A stretch of DNA of 64,000 bases from Saprospiraceae bacterium (GTDB taxonomy: Bacteria > Bacteroidota > Bacteroidia > Chitinophagales > Saprospiraceae), in assembly GCA_028280415.1 (NCBI GenBank), contig JANQLV010000019.1, positions 161,235 through 225,234 of the forward strand, read 5' to 3'. Positions 40,120 through 48,293 of this stretch are shown here, piece after piece. Below the pieces are notes generated by a model. That model saw only the letters and a program-made list of their open reading frames with translations, searched no databases and was not told the DNA's origin. A program made the translations under genes and the position numbers. How positions within the stretch are numbered: the stretch's first letter is position 1; every line of letters begins with the position of its first letter.

Positions 40120-40416
40120 TTAAATATCACCAAAAAAGTCTATCTCATGTCCTTCAGCAAGTGTAACGACTGCTTTTTTATAAGAAGAGACACGACCTCT
40201 AATCAAACCTGATCTGGTGTTTCTATTTTTCGCCTTAGCTGGCATAATTGCAGTATTAACAGAAGCAACTTTTACGTCGTACATTTTCTGAACTGCATCT
40301 TTAATTTCGATCTTACTGGATTTTTTGTCCACGACAAAGCTATACTGGTTAAGGTTTTCGGATAAACCTTCCGCTTTTTCAGTAATGATCGGTTTTATTA
40401 AAATCATCTTTGCCAT
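40120..40416 (-). CDS. rplW: 50S ribosomal protein L23
   Basis: L23 is the main trigger factor and SRP docking protein at the exit tunnel. The 98-residue protein starts MILIKPIITEKAEGL, has the conserved YSFVVDKKSSKIEIKDAVQKMYDVKVASVNT and a loop MPAKAKNRNTRSG, and is of normal length. Confidence 0.99.
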   Translation of the reverse strand: MAKMILIKPIITEKAEGLSENLNQYSFVVDKKSSKIEIKDAVQKMYDVKVASVNTAIMPAKAKNRNTRSGLIRGRVSSYKKAVVTLAEGHEIDFFGDI

Positions 40417-40453
40417 TTCGATTAAATTTATGGAAGCGTGTAACTTCTAATTT

Positions 40454-41086
40454 TTAAGCAAAAGTTTCTTTAATTTTATCAATTGCACTTACAGACAAAA
40501 TCAAGGTATTTGCCTTAAGCACCTGATAGGTATTCAAATCCTGAGCTCTGGCGATATCCGTTTTTTGAATGTTCCGGCTGGATAAGTACAATACTTTATC
40601 ATAATCACCAGTAACCAAAAGTGAGTTACCACTTTTCAGGTCCAGACCGTTCAGGAAATCCTGGTACTTACTGGTTTTAGGCTCATCCCATGCAGCGAAA
40701 TCCTCTACGACAATAATTTGTCCGGCAGACATTTTACTACTTAGAGCGGACTTTCGAGCTAATCGGCTTACCTTTTTATTTAGCTTCAAGCTGTAATCTC
40801 TGTCCGGTCTTGGTCCAAACACTCGTCCTCCTCCTCTAAAAAGCGGATTCTTTATAGAACCTGCACGTGCTGTACCCGTACCTTTTTGACGCTTGATTTT
40901 TCTGGTAGAACCGGCAATCTGGCCTCTTTCTTTAGCCGCATGAGTTCCCTGTCGCTGATTAGCATTATATTGCTTAACTGCAAGGTATACTGCGTGCTCA
41001 TTAGGCTCGATACCAAAAATATTATCTGGCAAATCTACTTCTTTGCCTGTTTTTTTACCTTCGATATTTAAAACTTCAAGTTTCAT
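40454..41086 (-). CDS. rplD: 50S ribosomal protein L4
   Basis: L4 lines the exit tunnel with L22, and in E. coli it also represses the S10 operon through a leader structure. The 210-residue protein shows the extended tunnel loop KIKRQKGTGTARAGSIKNPLFRGGG near residue 62 and the C-terminal LKANTLILSVSAIDKIKE. The candidate structured RNA upstream of rplC might be its target; this is speculation. Confidence 0.99.
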   Translation of the reverse strand: MKLEVLNIEGKKTGKEVDLPDNIFGIEPNEHAVYLAVKQYNANQRQGTHAAKERGQIAGSTRKIKRQKGTGTARAGSIKNPLFRGGGRVFGPRPDRDYSLKLNKKVSRLARKSALSSKMSAGQIIVVEDFAAWDEPKTSKYQDFLNGLDLKSGNSLLVTGDYDKVLYLSSRNIQKTDIARAQDLNTYQVLKANTLILSVSAIDKIKETFA

Positions 41087-41092
41087 GATCTC

Positions 41093-41728
41093 TTACTTTT
41101 CTAAGATTATGAATCCTCCTTTATGACCAGGAATTGCACCTTGAATAAGGATTAGATTTTTTTCAGGAATAACTCTTAAAACACGCAGGTTTTTAGTTTT
41201 TACTCTCTTACCACCGGTACGGCCTGCCATTCTCATACCTTTGAAAACTTTAGCCGGATAAGAAGCGGCACCGATAGAACCGGGAGCACGTTGACGGTTG
41301 TGCTGTCCGTGTGTAGCATCATTTACCCCACGGAAACCGTGTCTTTTCACAACCCCCTGGAAACCTTTACCTTTAGAAGTTCCCACGACATTAATTATGT
41401 CGCCTTCCTCAAAAAGATCTGCAGAGAATATTTCCCCTGGTTTTACCTCTTCTTCACGGTCTAGGTATTCCGCGAAATCTCTGAACTCCACTACCTGTCT
41501 TTTAGGTGTAGTACCCGCTTTTTTGAAATGTCCTTGAAGTGCTTTAGAAGTGTTTTTTTCTTTAGCTTCTCCGTAGCCCAATTGTACGGAATTGTATCCG
41601 TCGGATTCCTCGGTTTTTACCTGAGTAACTACGCAAGGGCCGGCTTCAACCACTGTACAAGCTATATTGTTACCAGCTTCATCAAAAATGCTGGTCATAC
41701 CGATTTTTTTACCTATTAAACCGTTCAC
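41093..41728 (-). CDS. rplC: 50S ribosomal protein L3
   Basis: L3 is an early assembly protein whose loop reaches the peptidyl transferase centre. The 211-residue protein starts [17 protein letters not shown], has [16 protein letters not shown], and [22 protein letters not shown], where Gln is methylated in E. coli. It is preceded by an unusually large 165-nt gap with possible RNA structure. Confidence 0.99.
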   Translation of the reverse strand: MNGLIGKKIGMTSIFDEAGNNIACTVVEAGPCVVTQVKTEESDGYNSVQLGYGEAKEKNTSKALQGHFKKAGTTPKRQVVEFRDFAEYLDREEEVKPGEIFSADLFEEGDIINVVGTSKGKGFQGVVKRHGFRGVNDATHGQHNRQRAPGSIGAASYPAKVFKGMRMAGRTGGKRVKTKNLRVLRVIPEKNLILIQGAIPGHKGGFIILEK

Positions 41729-41767
41729 AATTATTAAGATTTTAATTATGAATATCTAATTAAATCA

Positions 41768-41867
41768 AAAATCATCGACTACGATTGCAAAGCATTCGCA
41801 GATGTTCCATCAAATAATGGATAAGCAATGATTTTCATAGAATTCGACTTTTAAAAAGTCAAAATTC
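41768..41867 (-). promoter_or_regulatory. Candidate structured RNA leader between rpsJ and rplC
   Basis: Read on the minus strand, a hairpin lies at 41867-41840 (GAATT..GACTT pairing with AAGTC..GAATTC). Next, AAAATCATTG (41835-41826) can pair with CGATGATTTT (41777-41768) with one G-U pair, enclosing an inner TCCAT/ATGGA hairpin (41821-41806). No poly-T tail follows, so it is not a terminator. The gene gap is 165 nt in an array where neighbours are usually closer than 60 nt. It may be an autoregulatory or processing site. Confidence 0.4.
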
Positions 41868-41893
41868 GATATCCTTTATGTTAAAAGAATCTT

Positions 41894-42202
41894 TTACGTC
41901 AATTTGACCTGAATATCTACACCGCTTGGCAGTTCCAGTTTTGACAGAGCGTCAACTGTTTTTTGAGTAGGCGTGTAAATTTCAATTAGTCTTTTATGAG
42001 TCCGAAGTTGGAACTGCTCGCGAGATTTTTTATTGACGTGCGGTGAACGCAAGACGGTAAAAATTTTCTTCTCACTGGGCAGCGGAATCGGACCTGTCAC
42101 AACAGCTCCACTGTTGCGAACCGTTTTTACAATCTTTTCAGTTGACTTATCAACTAAATTGTGATCGTAAGAACGTAGTTTGATTCTGATTTTTTGATTC
42201 AT
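41894..42202 (-). CDS. rpsJ: 30S ribosomal protein S10
   Basis: S10 is a head protein that also binds NusB in transcription antitermination. The 102-residue protein has [49 protein letters not shown] and ends [11 protein letters not shown]. In this genome it follows fusA, 76 nt away, so str and S10 operons are joined. Confidence 0.99.
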   Translation of the reverse strand: MNQKIRIKLRSYDHNLVDKSTEKIVKTVRNSGAVVTGPIPLPSEKKIFTVLRSPHVNKKSREQFQLRTHKRLIEIYTPTQKTVDALSKLELPSGVDIQVKLT

Positions 42203-42278
42203 TACCCTAATAAATCTTTATTTGTTAGTAGTAAGAGTGGAGCATGTGGATACACACTCCACTCAATGTAATTCTATC

Positions 42279-44414
42279 TTATACTTTTACAGTACCTTTT
42301 GCTTTTTCAATCACCTCTTCTGCAATACCCTTAGGAGCTGCAGCGTAGTGCGAGAACTCCATTGTTGAAGACGCACGACCTGAAGTGATGGTTCTCAAGG
42401 AAGTCACATATCCGAACATTTCGGAAAGTGGTACATCAGCCTGGATAGCAACTGCTCCACCGGAACGAGGCTCCTGACCTTTTGGCAATCCTCTTCTTCT
42501 GTTCAAGTCACCGATTACAGAACCCACATACTCTTCCGGAGTAACTACCTCCAATTTCATAATAGGCTCCATCAATACCGGATTAGCTTTGGCAGCAGCA
42601 GCTTTGAATCCTTCTTTCGCACAAAGTTCAAAAGCAATTGGCTTGGAATCCACCGCGTGCATAGAACCATCAAAAACTCTTACTTTCATGCTATCAATGT
42701 TATATCCGGCAAGGATACCATTTGACATCATAGCAGTGAAACCATCTTTAATTGGTTTCTGATAGTTTTTGTCGATTGCTCCTCCGACGATCGCCCAGTC
42801 AAACTGAAGTTTTTCTTTTCCAGATTTGAAATCTTCACTTTCCAGGAATTCCTCATCAGCAGGTCCAAGTTCAAACTGCATATCGGCAAAAAGTCCCGAT
42901 CCACCAGATTGTTTTTTCAATCTTTCACGGTGTTCAACCTGATTAGTAAGCGCCTCTTTATAATTTACCTGAGGCTCTCCCTGGTTGCATTCCACTTTAA
43001 ACTCTCTTTTTAGACGATCAACAATGATTTCCAGGTGAAGCTCTCCCATACCACTAATTACAGTTTGGTTGGTATCTTCATCATATCTAACCTGGAAGGT
43101 AGGATCTTCTTCTGCCAATTTAGCAAGAGCCATTCCCAGCTTATCCAAATCTTTCTGTGTCTTAGGTTCAACTGCAACTCCAATAACCGGATCAGGGAAA
43201 GTCATACTTTCCAGTACGATTGGGTTAGCAAGGTCACAAAGTGTATCCCCTGTTCTGATATCTTTGAATCCCACCCCTGCTGCAATATCTCCAGCCTCTA
43301 CTCTGCTGATAGGATTTTGTTTGTTAGCGTGCATTTGGTAAATACGAGAGATTCTCTCTTTATTACCAGAACGTGTATTTAAAATGTAAGAACCAGCATC
43401 CAATGCTCCAGAGTACACTCTAAAGAAGCATAATCTTCCTACATAAGGGTCCGTAGCAATTTTGAACGCAAGTGCCGCAAACGGCTCGCTTGTATCCGGC
43501 TTACGTACCTCTACTTCGTCTGTTTTTGGATTTGTTCCTTCGATTGCTTCAACGTCAACCGGAGATGGCAAGAAAGTACAAACTGCATCCAAAAGCGCCT
43601 GAACTCCTTTATTTTTAAAGGCAGAACCACACATCATTGGTACGATAGACATATCGATAACTGCTGCGCGAATTGCTGCTCTCATTTCTTCAATAGTAAT
43701 AGAGTCCGGATCTTCAAAGAATTTCTCCATCAAAGTTTCATCATACTCCGCTACTGCTTCTACTAGTTGCTCTCTGTATTCCGCAACAACATCCACAAGA
43801 TCCTCAGGGACCGGAATTTCTTTATAAGTCATTCCCTGTGTTTCGTCATCCCATACGATAGCTTTTCCAGTCAAAAGATCAACTACTCCTTTGAAAGTCT
43901 CTTCTGCACCGATAGGAATCTGCAATGGTATTGCATTGGCTCCGAGCTTTTCTTTAACGTCATTTACAACATTCAAGAAATCGGCACCGGAACGATCCAT
44001 TTTATTAACGAATCCGATACGTGGTACTCTATAACGATCTGCCTGACGCCAAACAGTTTCAGACTGTGGTTCTACACCGGATACAGCACAGAAAAGCGCA
44101 ACAGTACCGTCCAATACTCTTAGAGAGCGCTCTACTTCAACAGTAAAGTCAACGTGACCAGGAGTATCAATGATATTGACTGAATATTCTTGATCAAGCC
44201 ATTTCCAGCTTGTCTTAGTAGCAGCAGAAGTAATGGTAATACCTCTTTCCTGCTCTTGTTCCATCCAGTCCATCGTTGCAGCTCCATCATGCACTTCCCC
44301 GATCTTGTGACTCAGACCGGTATAATACAATATACGTTCAGTCGTAGTGGTTTTACCAGCATCAATGTGAGCGGCAATACCTATGTTTCTAGTAAATTTG
44401 AGATCTTTTGCCAT
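42279..44414 (-). CDS. fusA: Elongation factor G
   Basis: EF-G drives translocation of tRNA and mRNA with GTP hydrolysis and also helps recycle ribosomes. The 711-residue protein has the GTPase motifs AHIDAGKTT (about 15-23), DTPGHVDF near 81 and NKMDRSG near 135, followed by domains II to V. The Switch I stretch [18 protein letters not shown] and the domain IV end [14 protein letters not shown] are present. The conserved domain IV tip and length place it with classical EF-G. Confidence 0.98.
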   Translation of the reverse strand: MAKDLKFTRNIGIAAHIDAGKTTTTERILYYTGLSHKIGEVHDGAATMDWMEQEQERGITITSAATKTSWKWLDQEYSVNIIDTPGHVDFTVEVERSLRVLDGTVALFCAVSGVEPQSETVWRQADRYRVPRIGFVNKMDRSGADFLNVVNDVKEKLGANAIPLQIPIGAEETFKGVVDLLTGKAIVWDDETQGMTYKEIPVPEDLVDVVAEYREQLVEAVAEYDETLMEKFFEDPDSITIEEMRAAIRAAVIDMSIVPMMCGSAFKNKGVQALLDAVCTFLPSPVDVEAIEGTNPKTDEVEVRKPDTSEPFAALAFKIATDPYVGRLCFFRVYSGALDAGSYILNTRSGNKERISRIYQMHANKQNPISRVEAGDIAAGVGFKDIRTGDTLCDLANPIVLESMTFPDPVIGVAVEPKTQKDLDKLGMALAKLAEEDPTFQVRYDEDTNQTVISGMGELHLEIIVDRLKREFKVECNQGEPQVNYKEALTNQVEHRERLKKQSGGSGLFADMQFELGPADEEFLESEDFKSGKEKLQFDWAIVGGAIDKNYQKPIKDGFTAMMSNGILAGYNIDSMKVRVFDGSMHAVDSKPIAFELCAKEGFKAAAAKANPVLMEPIMKLEVVTPEEYVGSVIGDLNRRRGLPKGQEPRSGGAVAIQADVPLSEMFGYVTSLRTITSGRASSTMEFSHYAAAPKGIAEEVIEKAKGTVKV

Positions 44415-44459
44415 GATTAAACTACTTAAATCGCTTAATTATAATTTGTTAAATAAGAA

Positions 44460-44927
44460 TTAAACTCTGAAGTGTGCAAATGCACGGTTAGACTCTGCCA
44501 TTTTGTGCGTATCTTCTTTTCTTTTAACGGCAGCTCCCTCACCTTTACTTGCTGCAATAAGTTCAGCAGATAATTTCTCAGCAATTCCTTTACCACTTCG
44601 GGCACGTGCAAATCTAATCAGCCATTTCATTCCGATTGAAATCTTGCGCTTAGCCCTGATTTCAGTCGGGATTTGGAAAGTTGCACCACCTACACGCTTA
44701 CTTCTTACTTCTACCTGAGGCATTGCATTATTTAAGGCTTTCTTCCAAATAGCATGCTCATCTTCACTGGTTCTCTCGCGGACGATATCCATTGCTCTGT
44801 AAAAATTCTTAAAAGCAACCCCTTTTTTACCATCCAACATCAGATTATTAACAAATTGAGTAATCATTGGATCACCATATCTTGGATCAGGTTGAATTAC
44901 TCTTAATTTTGGTTTTCTTTTACGCAT
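44460..44927 (-). CDS. rpsG: 30S ribosomal protein S7
   Basis: S7 starts assembly of the small subunit head and lines the E site. The 155-residue protein has RKRKPKLRVIQPDPRYGD, VNNLMLDGKKGVAFKNFYRA, and QVEVRSKRVGGATFQIPTE, whose loop contacts mRNA, and ends MAESNRAFAHFRV. It is translated between rpsL (54 nt away) and fusA. Confidence 0.99.
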   Translation of the reverse strand: MRKRKPKLRVIQPDPRYGDPMITQFVNNLMLDGKKGVAFKNFYRAMDIVRERTSEDEHAIWKKALNNAMPQVEVRSKRVGGATFQIPTEIRAKRKISIGMKWLIRFARARSGKGIAEKLSAELIAASKGEGAAVKRKEDTHKMAESNRAFAHFRV

Positions 44928-44981
44928 TTCTAAAATGTTTTTTAGTACACCTTATATATATGGTAATGATTACTTTTAAAA

Positions 44982-45353
44982 TTATTTAGGTCTTTTTGTT
45001 CCGTATTTAGAACGGCTCTGAAGTCTATCCGTAACACCAGCTGTATCCAAAGCACCTCTAACGATTGTATATCGTACTCCCGGTAAATCCTTTACACGAC
45101 CTCCTCTGATCAATACGATGGAGTGCTCTTGTAGGTTATGTCCTTCTCCCGGAATATATGCAATCACCTCAATGCCGTTGGTTAAACGAACTTTTGCTAC
45201 TTTTCGAAGCGCTGAATTAGGCTTCTTGGGAGTAGTGGTGTATACACGGGTACATACCCCTCGTTTTTGCGGACAAGCATCCAAAGCACGCGATTTACTC
45301 GCAACAACTATTTTTTTTCTGCCTTTTCTTACAAGCTGATTGATTGTAGGCAT
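44982..45353 (-). CDS. rpsL: 30S ribosomal protein S12
   Basis: S12 controls decoding accuracy at the A site. The 123-residue protein starts [13 protein letters not shown] and has [25 protein letters not shown] in consecutive blocks. Lys43 (TPKKPNS) and Lys88 (GGRVKDLPG) are the two residues whose changes give streptomycin resistance in other bacteria, and both are wild type here. It is the first gene of the array and has a strong promoter. Confidence 0.99.
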   Translation of the reverse strand: MPTINQLVRKGRKKIVVASKSRALDACPQKRGVCTRVYTTTPKKPNSALRKVAKVRLTNGIEVIAYIPGEGHNLQEHSIVLIRGGRVKDLPGVRYTIVRGALDTAGVTDRLQSRSKYGTKRPK

Positions 45354-45451
45354 ATTTTCAGTAATTTAATTATTTCAAAAATTATGGCTTAGAAGCCTTG
45401 TATTCACGACTTTTCCAGTGCAAATTATTGACCTCGCCGCCTAAGCGGTTG

Positions 45452-45482
45452 CAAAGATAGGACTATTTTGCTGTTATTCAAA
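45452..45482 (-). promoter_or_regulatory. Strong promoter of the str-S10-spc-alpha gene array
   Basis: On the minus strand TTTG (45482-45479), a 19-nt spacer and TATCTTTG (45459-45452) match the Bacteroidota sigma-70 consensus exactly. Transcription would start about 90-95 nt before rpsL. The leader begins with a CCGC-TTAG-GCGG hairpin and holds a second GGCT-TCTA-AGCC hairpin. Confidence 0.85.
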
Positions 45483-45584
45483 CCCTTAATCAAATTATTT
45501 GAGCTTTTTTTCAAACTTTTTAGCACTGTGTAACAAGCAAATTTAGAAAGCTCGCCAAAATTCTCTTTTTTTACTCTAAAAAGC

Positions 45585-46034
45585 ATGAATTTAAGCATCC
45601 GACAGGCCACCGAACAAGATATACCTGCTATCCATGATCTAGTAGTAGAACTAGCTGTTTACGAGAAAGCAGCCGATCAGGTTTCAGCTACCGTAGAAGA
45701 CTATGTAAAAGATTTCTCCGAAAACCATTTTGAATGCATTGTAGCCGTATACGAAAAGGAGATCATCGGAATAATGCTTTATTATAATACTTATTCTACC
45801 TGGAAGGGTAAAATGATCTATCTGGAAGACTTTGTTATAAAAGAAGCCTATCGCCATAAAGGAATAGGGCAGCAATTATTTGATGAATTTTTGAGGATTT
45901 GCAAAGGAAAAGGTGCAAAAATGGCTAAATGGCAGGTTTTAGACTGGAACATTCCGGCCATCAGGTTTTACGAAAAGAATAAAGCGCTTATTGAAAAAAA
46001 CTGGTGGAACGTGAAAGTTTCACTAGTTAAATAG
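45585..46034 (+). CDS. GNAT family N-acetyltransferase
   Basis: The 149-residue protein has the GNAT fold: N-terminal IRQATEQDIPAIHDL, the strand YLEDFVIKEAYRHKGIGQQL with the acetyl-CoA pyrophosphate-binding R/Q-x-x-G-x-G/A loop (RHKGIG), and the C-terminal NIPAIRFYEKNKA. These small enzymes acetylate amines of metabolites or proteins using acetyl-CoA; diamine acetyltransferase-like relatives share the N-terminal pattern, but the substrate is unknown. It lies divergent from rpsL. Confidence 0.92.
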   Translation: MNLSIRQATEQDIPAIHDLVVELAVYEKAADQVSATVEDYVKDFSENHFECIVAVYEKEIIGIMLYYNTYSTWKGKMIYLEDFVIKEAYRHKGIGQQLFDEFLRICKGKGAKMAKWQVLDWNIPAIRFYEKNKALIEKNWWNVKVSLVK

Positions 46035-46131
46035 ATGATTTTCAAATTATTATGCATAGACCAAACTTTTCATCTTTATTGATGTTTTACATAATATAAA
46101 AACGAATATTTATCAATTAAATAATACTAAA

Positions 46132-46163
46132 TTTGTATAATTTTTTAGAAGTTATTACTTTTG
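46132..46163 (+). promoter_or_regulatory. Consensus promoter with no downstream ORF
   Basis: TTTG at 46132-46135, a 20-nt spacer, and TACTTTTG at 46156-46163 fit the Bacteroidota promoter consensus fully. A start point near 46168 is expected. A terminator follows after about 80 nt, with no ORF in between. Confidence 0.7.
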
Positions 46164-46167
46164 ACGA

Positions 46168-46253
46168 TTATGTAGTTGCGATATTTATATAATTCAAAGA
46201 TATAGTGTTTCATAGTGTGAGGGGTAACCGCTGCGGTGGTTGCTCCTTTTTTA
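46168..46253 (+). ncRNA. Candidate small RNA between GNAT and polyprenyl synthase genes
   Basis: A consensus promoter (46132-46163) and a terminator (46220-46253) frame about 85 nt without any start-stop reading frame of interest. The first part is AT-rich and the last part is the GC-rich terminator stem. I do not recognise a known RNA family. It is intergenic between the 3' ends of two convergent genes. The transcript is inferred only from the two signals, so it needs expression data. Confidence 0.45.
46220..46253 (+). terminator. Rho-independent terminator of the candidate small RNA
   Basis: GGGGTAACC (46221-46229) pairs with GGTTGCTCC (46238-46246) through nine pairs, two of them G-U, with an 8-nt loop. 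TTTTTT follows at 46247-46252. It is 190 nt beyond the GNAT stop. Confidence 0.8.
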
Positions 46254-46282
46254 TTTCAGCGCAGTGATTTGGATGGTTTTCA

Positions 46283-47260
46283 TTATACATCTCTACCGAT
46301 CAATTGACTAGCCATTTCTATCAAAGGCGCTTTACGTTCTTCGCTGCTATCCAGCCTTTCAAGTGCCTGAAAAGCGCTGCTCTGATATTTGTTTTTTAAA
46401 TATTCCGCTTCTCTTCTAATATTTAGCTTATTAAAAAGACCTTTTACTGTTTTGATTTTAGCCAATTCATCCTTAGTGGGTGTATTCATGATTTCTGTAA
46501 GGTGAGTTCTAGTCACCGAATCAGCAAGTTCCAGGGCTCTTAATACCAGATATGTTTTCTTATTTTGAACAATATCTCCCCCCACTTTTTTACCAAACTT
46601 TTCAGGGTCCCCATAGGTATCCAGAATATCATCCTGCAATTGAAAAGCGATTCCGATGTTCCAGGCAAATTCGTAAACTAGTTGGGCATTATCGACTCCC
46701 GCATCAGCAATGATCGCCCCCATTTTCATCCCGCCAGCCAAAAGCGCTGCCGTTTTATAACTAATCATCCTGATGTATTCTTCAATACTCACTTCTGATC
46801 TCGTTTCAAAATCCATATCCATTTGCTGACCTTCACATACCTTGATAGACATCGCATTAAATAATTGCACCAGTTCGAGTCTTTTTTCAGCAACCTCCGT
46901 TTTCATCAAATAGTCATAAGCCAAGATTAGCATCACATCCCCCGATAGAATTCCAGTATTCATATCAAAAGCCTTGTGTACAGTAGGTTTGCCTCTCCTT
47001 AAGGGAGCTTCGTCCATAATATCATCATGTACCAAACTGAAATTGTGAAACATCTCAATGGCATAGGCCGCCGGTAAAGCTTTCTCAACTTCATTGGCAA
47101 ACAACTGGTAAGCCATCAGTAGCATAACCGGTCTCATTCGTTTTCCTCCCAGTTCCATGATGTAATTTACAGGTTGGTATAGTTTTTCCGGTGGACGTTT
47201 AATATGGTTTTCCTTCAAATAAGAAAGAAACAAGTCGCGAAGATTTTCTGTATTCAGCAT
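46283..47260 (-). CDS. Polyprenyl synthetase family protein (trans-isoprenyl diphosphate synthase)
   Basis: The 325-residue protein has both aspartate-rich motifs of trans-prenyl diphosphate synthases: the first in LVHDDIMDEAPLRRG (DDIMD near residue 86) and the second in FQLQDDILDTYGD (near residue 213). It condenses isopentenyl diphosphate with an allylic diphosphate to make geranyl-, farnesyl- or longer chains. The bulky residues before the first motif (AIEMFHNFSLVHDD) suggest a short-chain product, but the exact length is not certain. Several genes for quinone and carotenoid pathways would depend on it. Confidence 0.95.
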   Translation of the reverse strand: MLNTENLRDLFLSYLKENHIKRPPEKLYQPVNYIMELGGKRMRPVMLLMAYQLFANEVEKALPAAYAIEMFHNFSLVHDDIMDEAPLRRGKPTVHKAFDMNTGILSGDVMLILAYDYLMKTEVAEKRLELVQLFNAMSIKVCEGQQMDMDFETRSEVSIEEYIRMISYKTAALLAGGMKMGAIIADAGVDNAQLVYEFAWNIGIAFQLQDDILDTYGDPEKFGKKVGGDIVQNKKTYLVLRALELADSVTRTHLTEIMNTPTKDELAKIKTVKGLFNKLNIRREAEYLKNKYQSSAFQALERLDSSEERKAPLIEMASQLIGRDV

Positions 47261-47794
47261 AGAATAAATAGTTAATTGAACTCACTGGTGCTAGGAGCCT
47301 GATTGGGAATTATCAATCGCTTTATTAAAGTCCTTTTTAATTTTCAGCTCAGTGAATAAGTTCCAAACCGGCCCCAAATTATTTGACGGATTTTTCAATA
47401 TTTTTTGTGTCCCTTACAAAAACGCAATAATAAGCAAAAGGAAGTGTACCAGCACGATTGAGCAGGTATAAAATCTTCAGCCGACAGAAGTTGTTAATTA
47501 TTTGAAAAAGGACGGCAATAACCTTTTAGTATTTTTCAACATAAATCGACGTAAAATCAATGATTCAAGGAGTAAAAAGCAAGAATAAAGTTGTTTTCAA
47601 TGTCACAACATGATCCGATTTTTTTTTTTTGCCATAGCAAATAAATTTAAATCGTACACAGATTTTTCTCTTAAACACTTTGAAGCGAAAAATACTTTCC
47701 ACAACAACAAATCTTGAAAACATCCACATACCTAAAATTGTCATGTAACCTTTGCAGAACACATGACGTTACATAAACCGTAATTATCATTAAA
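47261..47794. other. 534-nt intergenic region between divergent genes
   Basis: The region is AT-rich with a T run at about 47621-47633. It should hold the promoters of the prenyl synthase gene (minus) and the response regulator gene (plus). No perfect TAnnTTTG motif with a -33 element was found; TAACCTTTG at 47739-47747 is the nearest on the plus strand, with one base too many. I saw no gene. Confidence 0.5.
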
Positions 47795-48241
47795 ATGATT
47801 AAAAAAAATAGACCTGTGAATATTTTACTTATTGAAGATAATCCAGGAGACGTTAGGCTAACACAAGAAGCTTTTAAGGAAGGTAGATTACCCACAAACC
47901 TCGATGTCGTAATGGACGGAGTAGAAGCCATCAAGTTCCTAAAAAAAGAAACTCCTTACACAGATGCAGTTACACCGGATTTGATCCTGTTGGATTTGAA
48001 TCTGCCCAAACGAGATGGAAGGGAAGTATTGCAGGAAGTCAAAACGGATAAACTCCTAAAAAGAATCCCGGTTGTAGTATTAACCACATCAAATGCAGAG
48101 CAAGATATTTTGAAGAGTTATAATCTTCATGTAAATTGCTATATTAATAAACCTGTGGACTTCGATAAATTTTTCGATGTTATTCAAAAAATAGAGGATT
48201 TCTGGTTAACCACAGCTATACTTCCTACTATGGTTGATTAA
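47795..48241 (+). CDS. Response regulator, Rcp1-like single receiver domain
   Basis: The 148-residue protein is one receiver domain with no output domain. It has the acidic pair in LLIEDNPGD (Glu14-Asp15), the phosphoacceptor Asp67 in LILLDLNLPKRDG, the threonine in VVVLTTSN and Lys in NKPVDFDKF. EDNPGD and the long C-terminus are typical of the Rcp1 group, which partners bacteriophytochromes or hybrid kinases. It precedes the hybrid sensor gene by 52 nt, so they probably work together. Confidence 0.94.
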   Translation: MIKKNRPVNILLIEDNPGDVRLTQEAFKEGRLPTNLDVVMDGVEAIKFLKKETPYTDAVTPDLILLDLNLPKRDGREVLQEVKTDKLLKRIPVVVLTTSNAEQDILKSYNLHVNCYINKPVDFDKFFDVIQKIEDFWLTTAILPTMVD

Positions 48242-48293
48242 GAATCAATTCCCCGGGCTTAGCCCTGGCTAAAGGCGAAAGTCATGCTTAACT

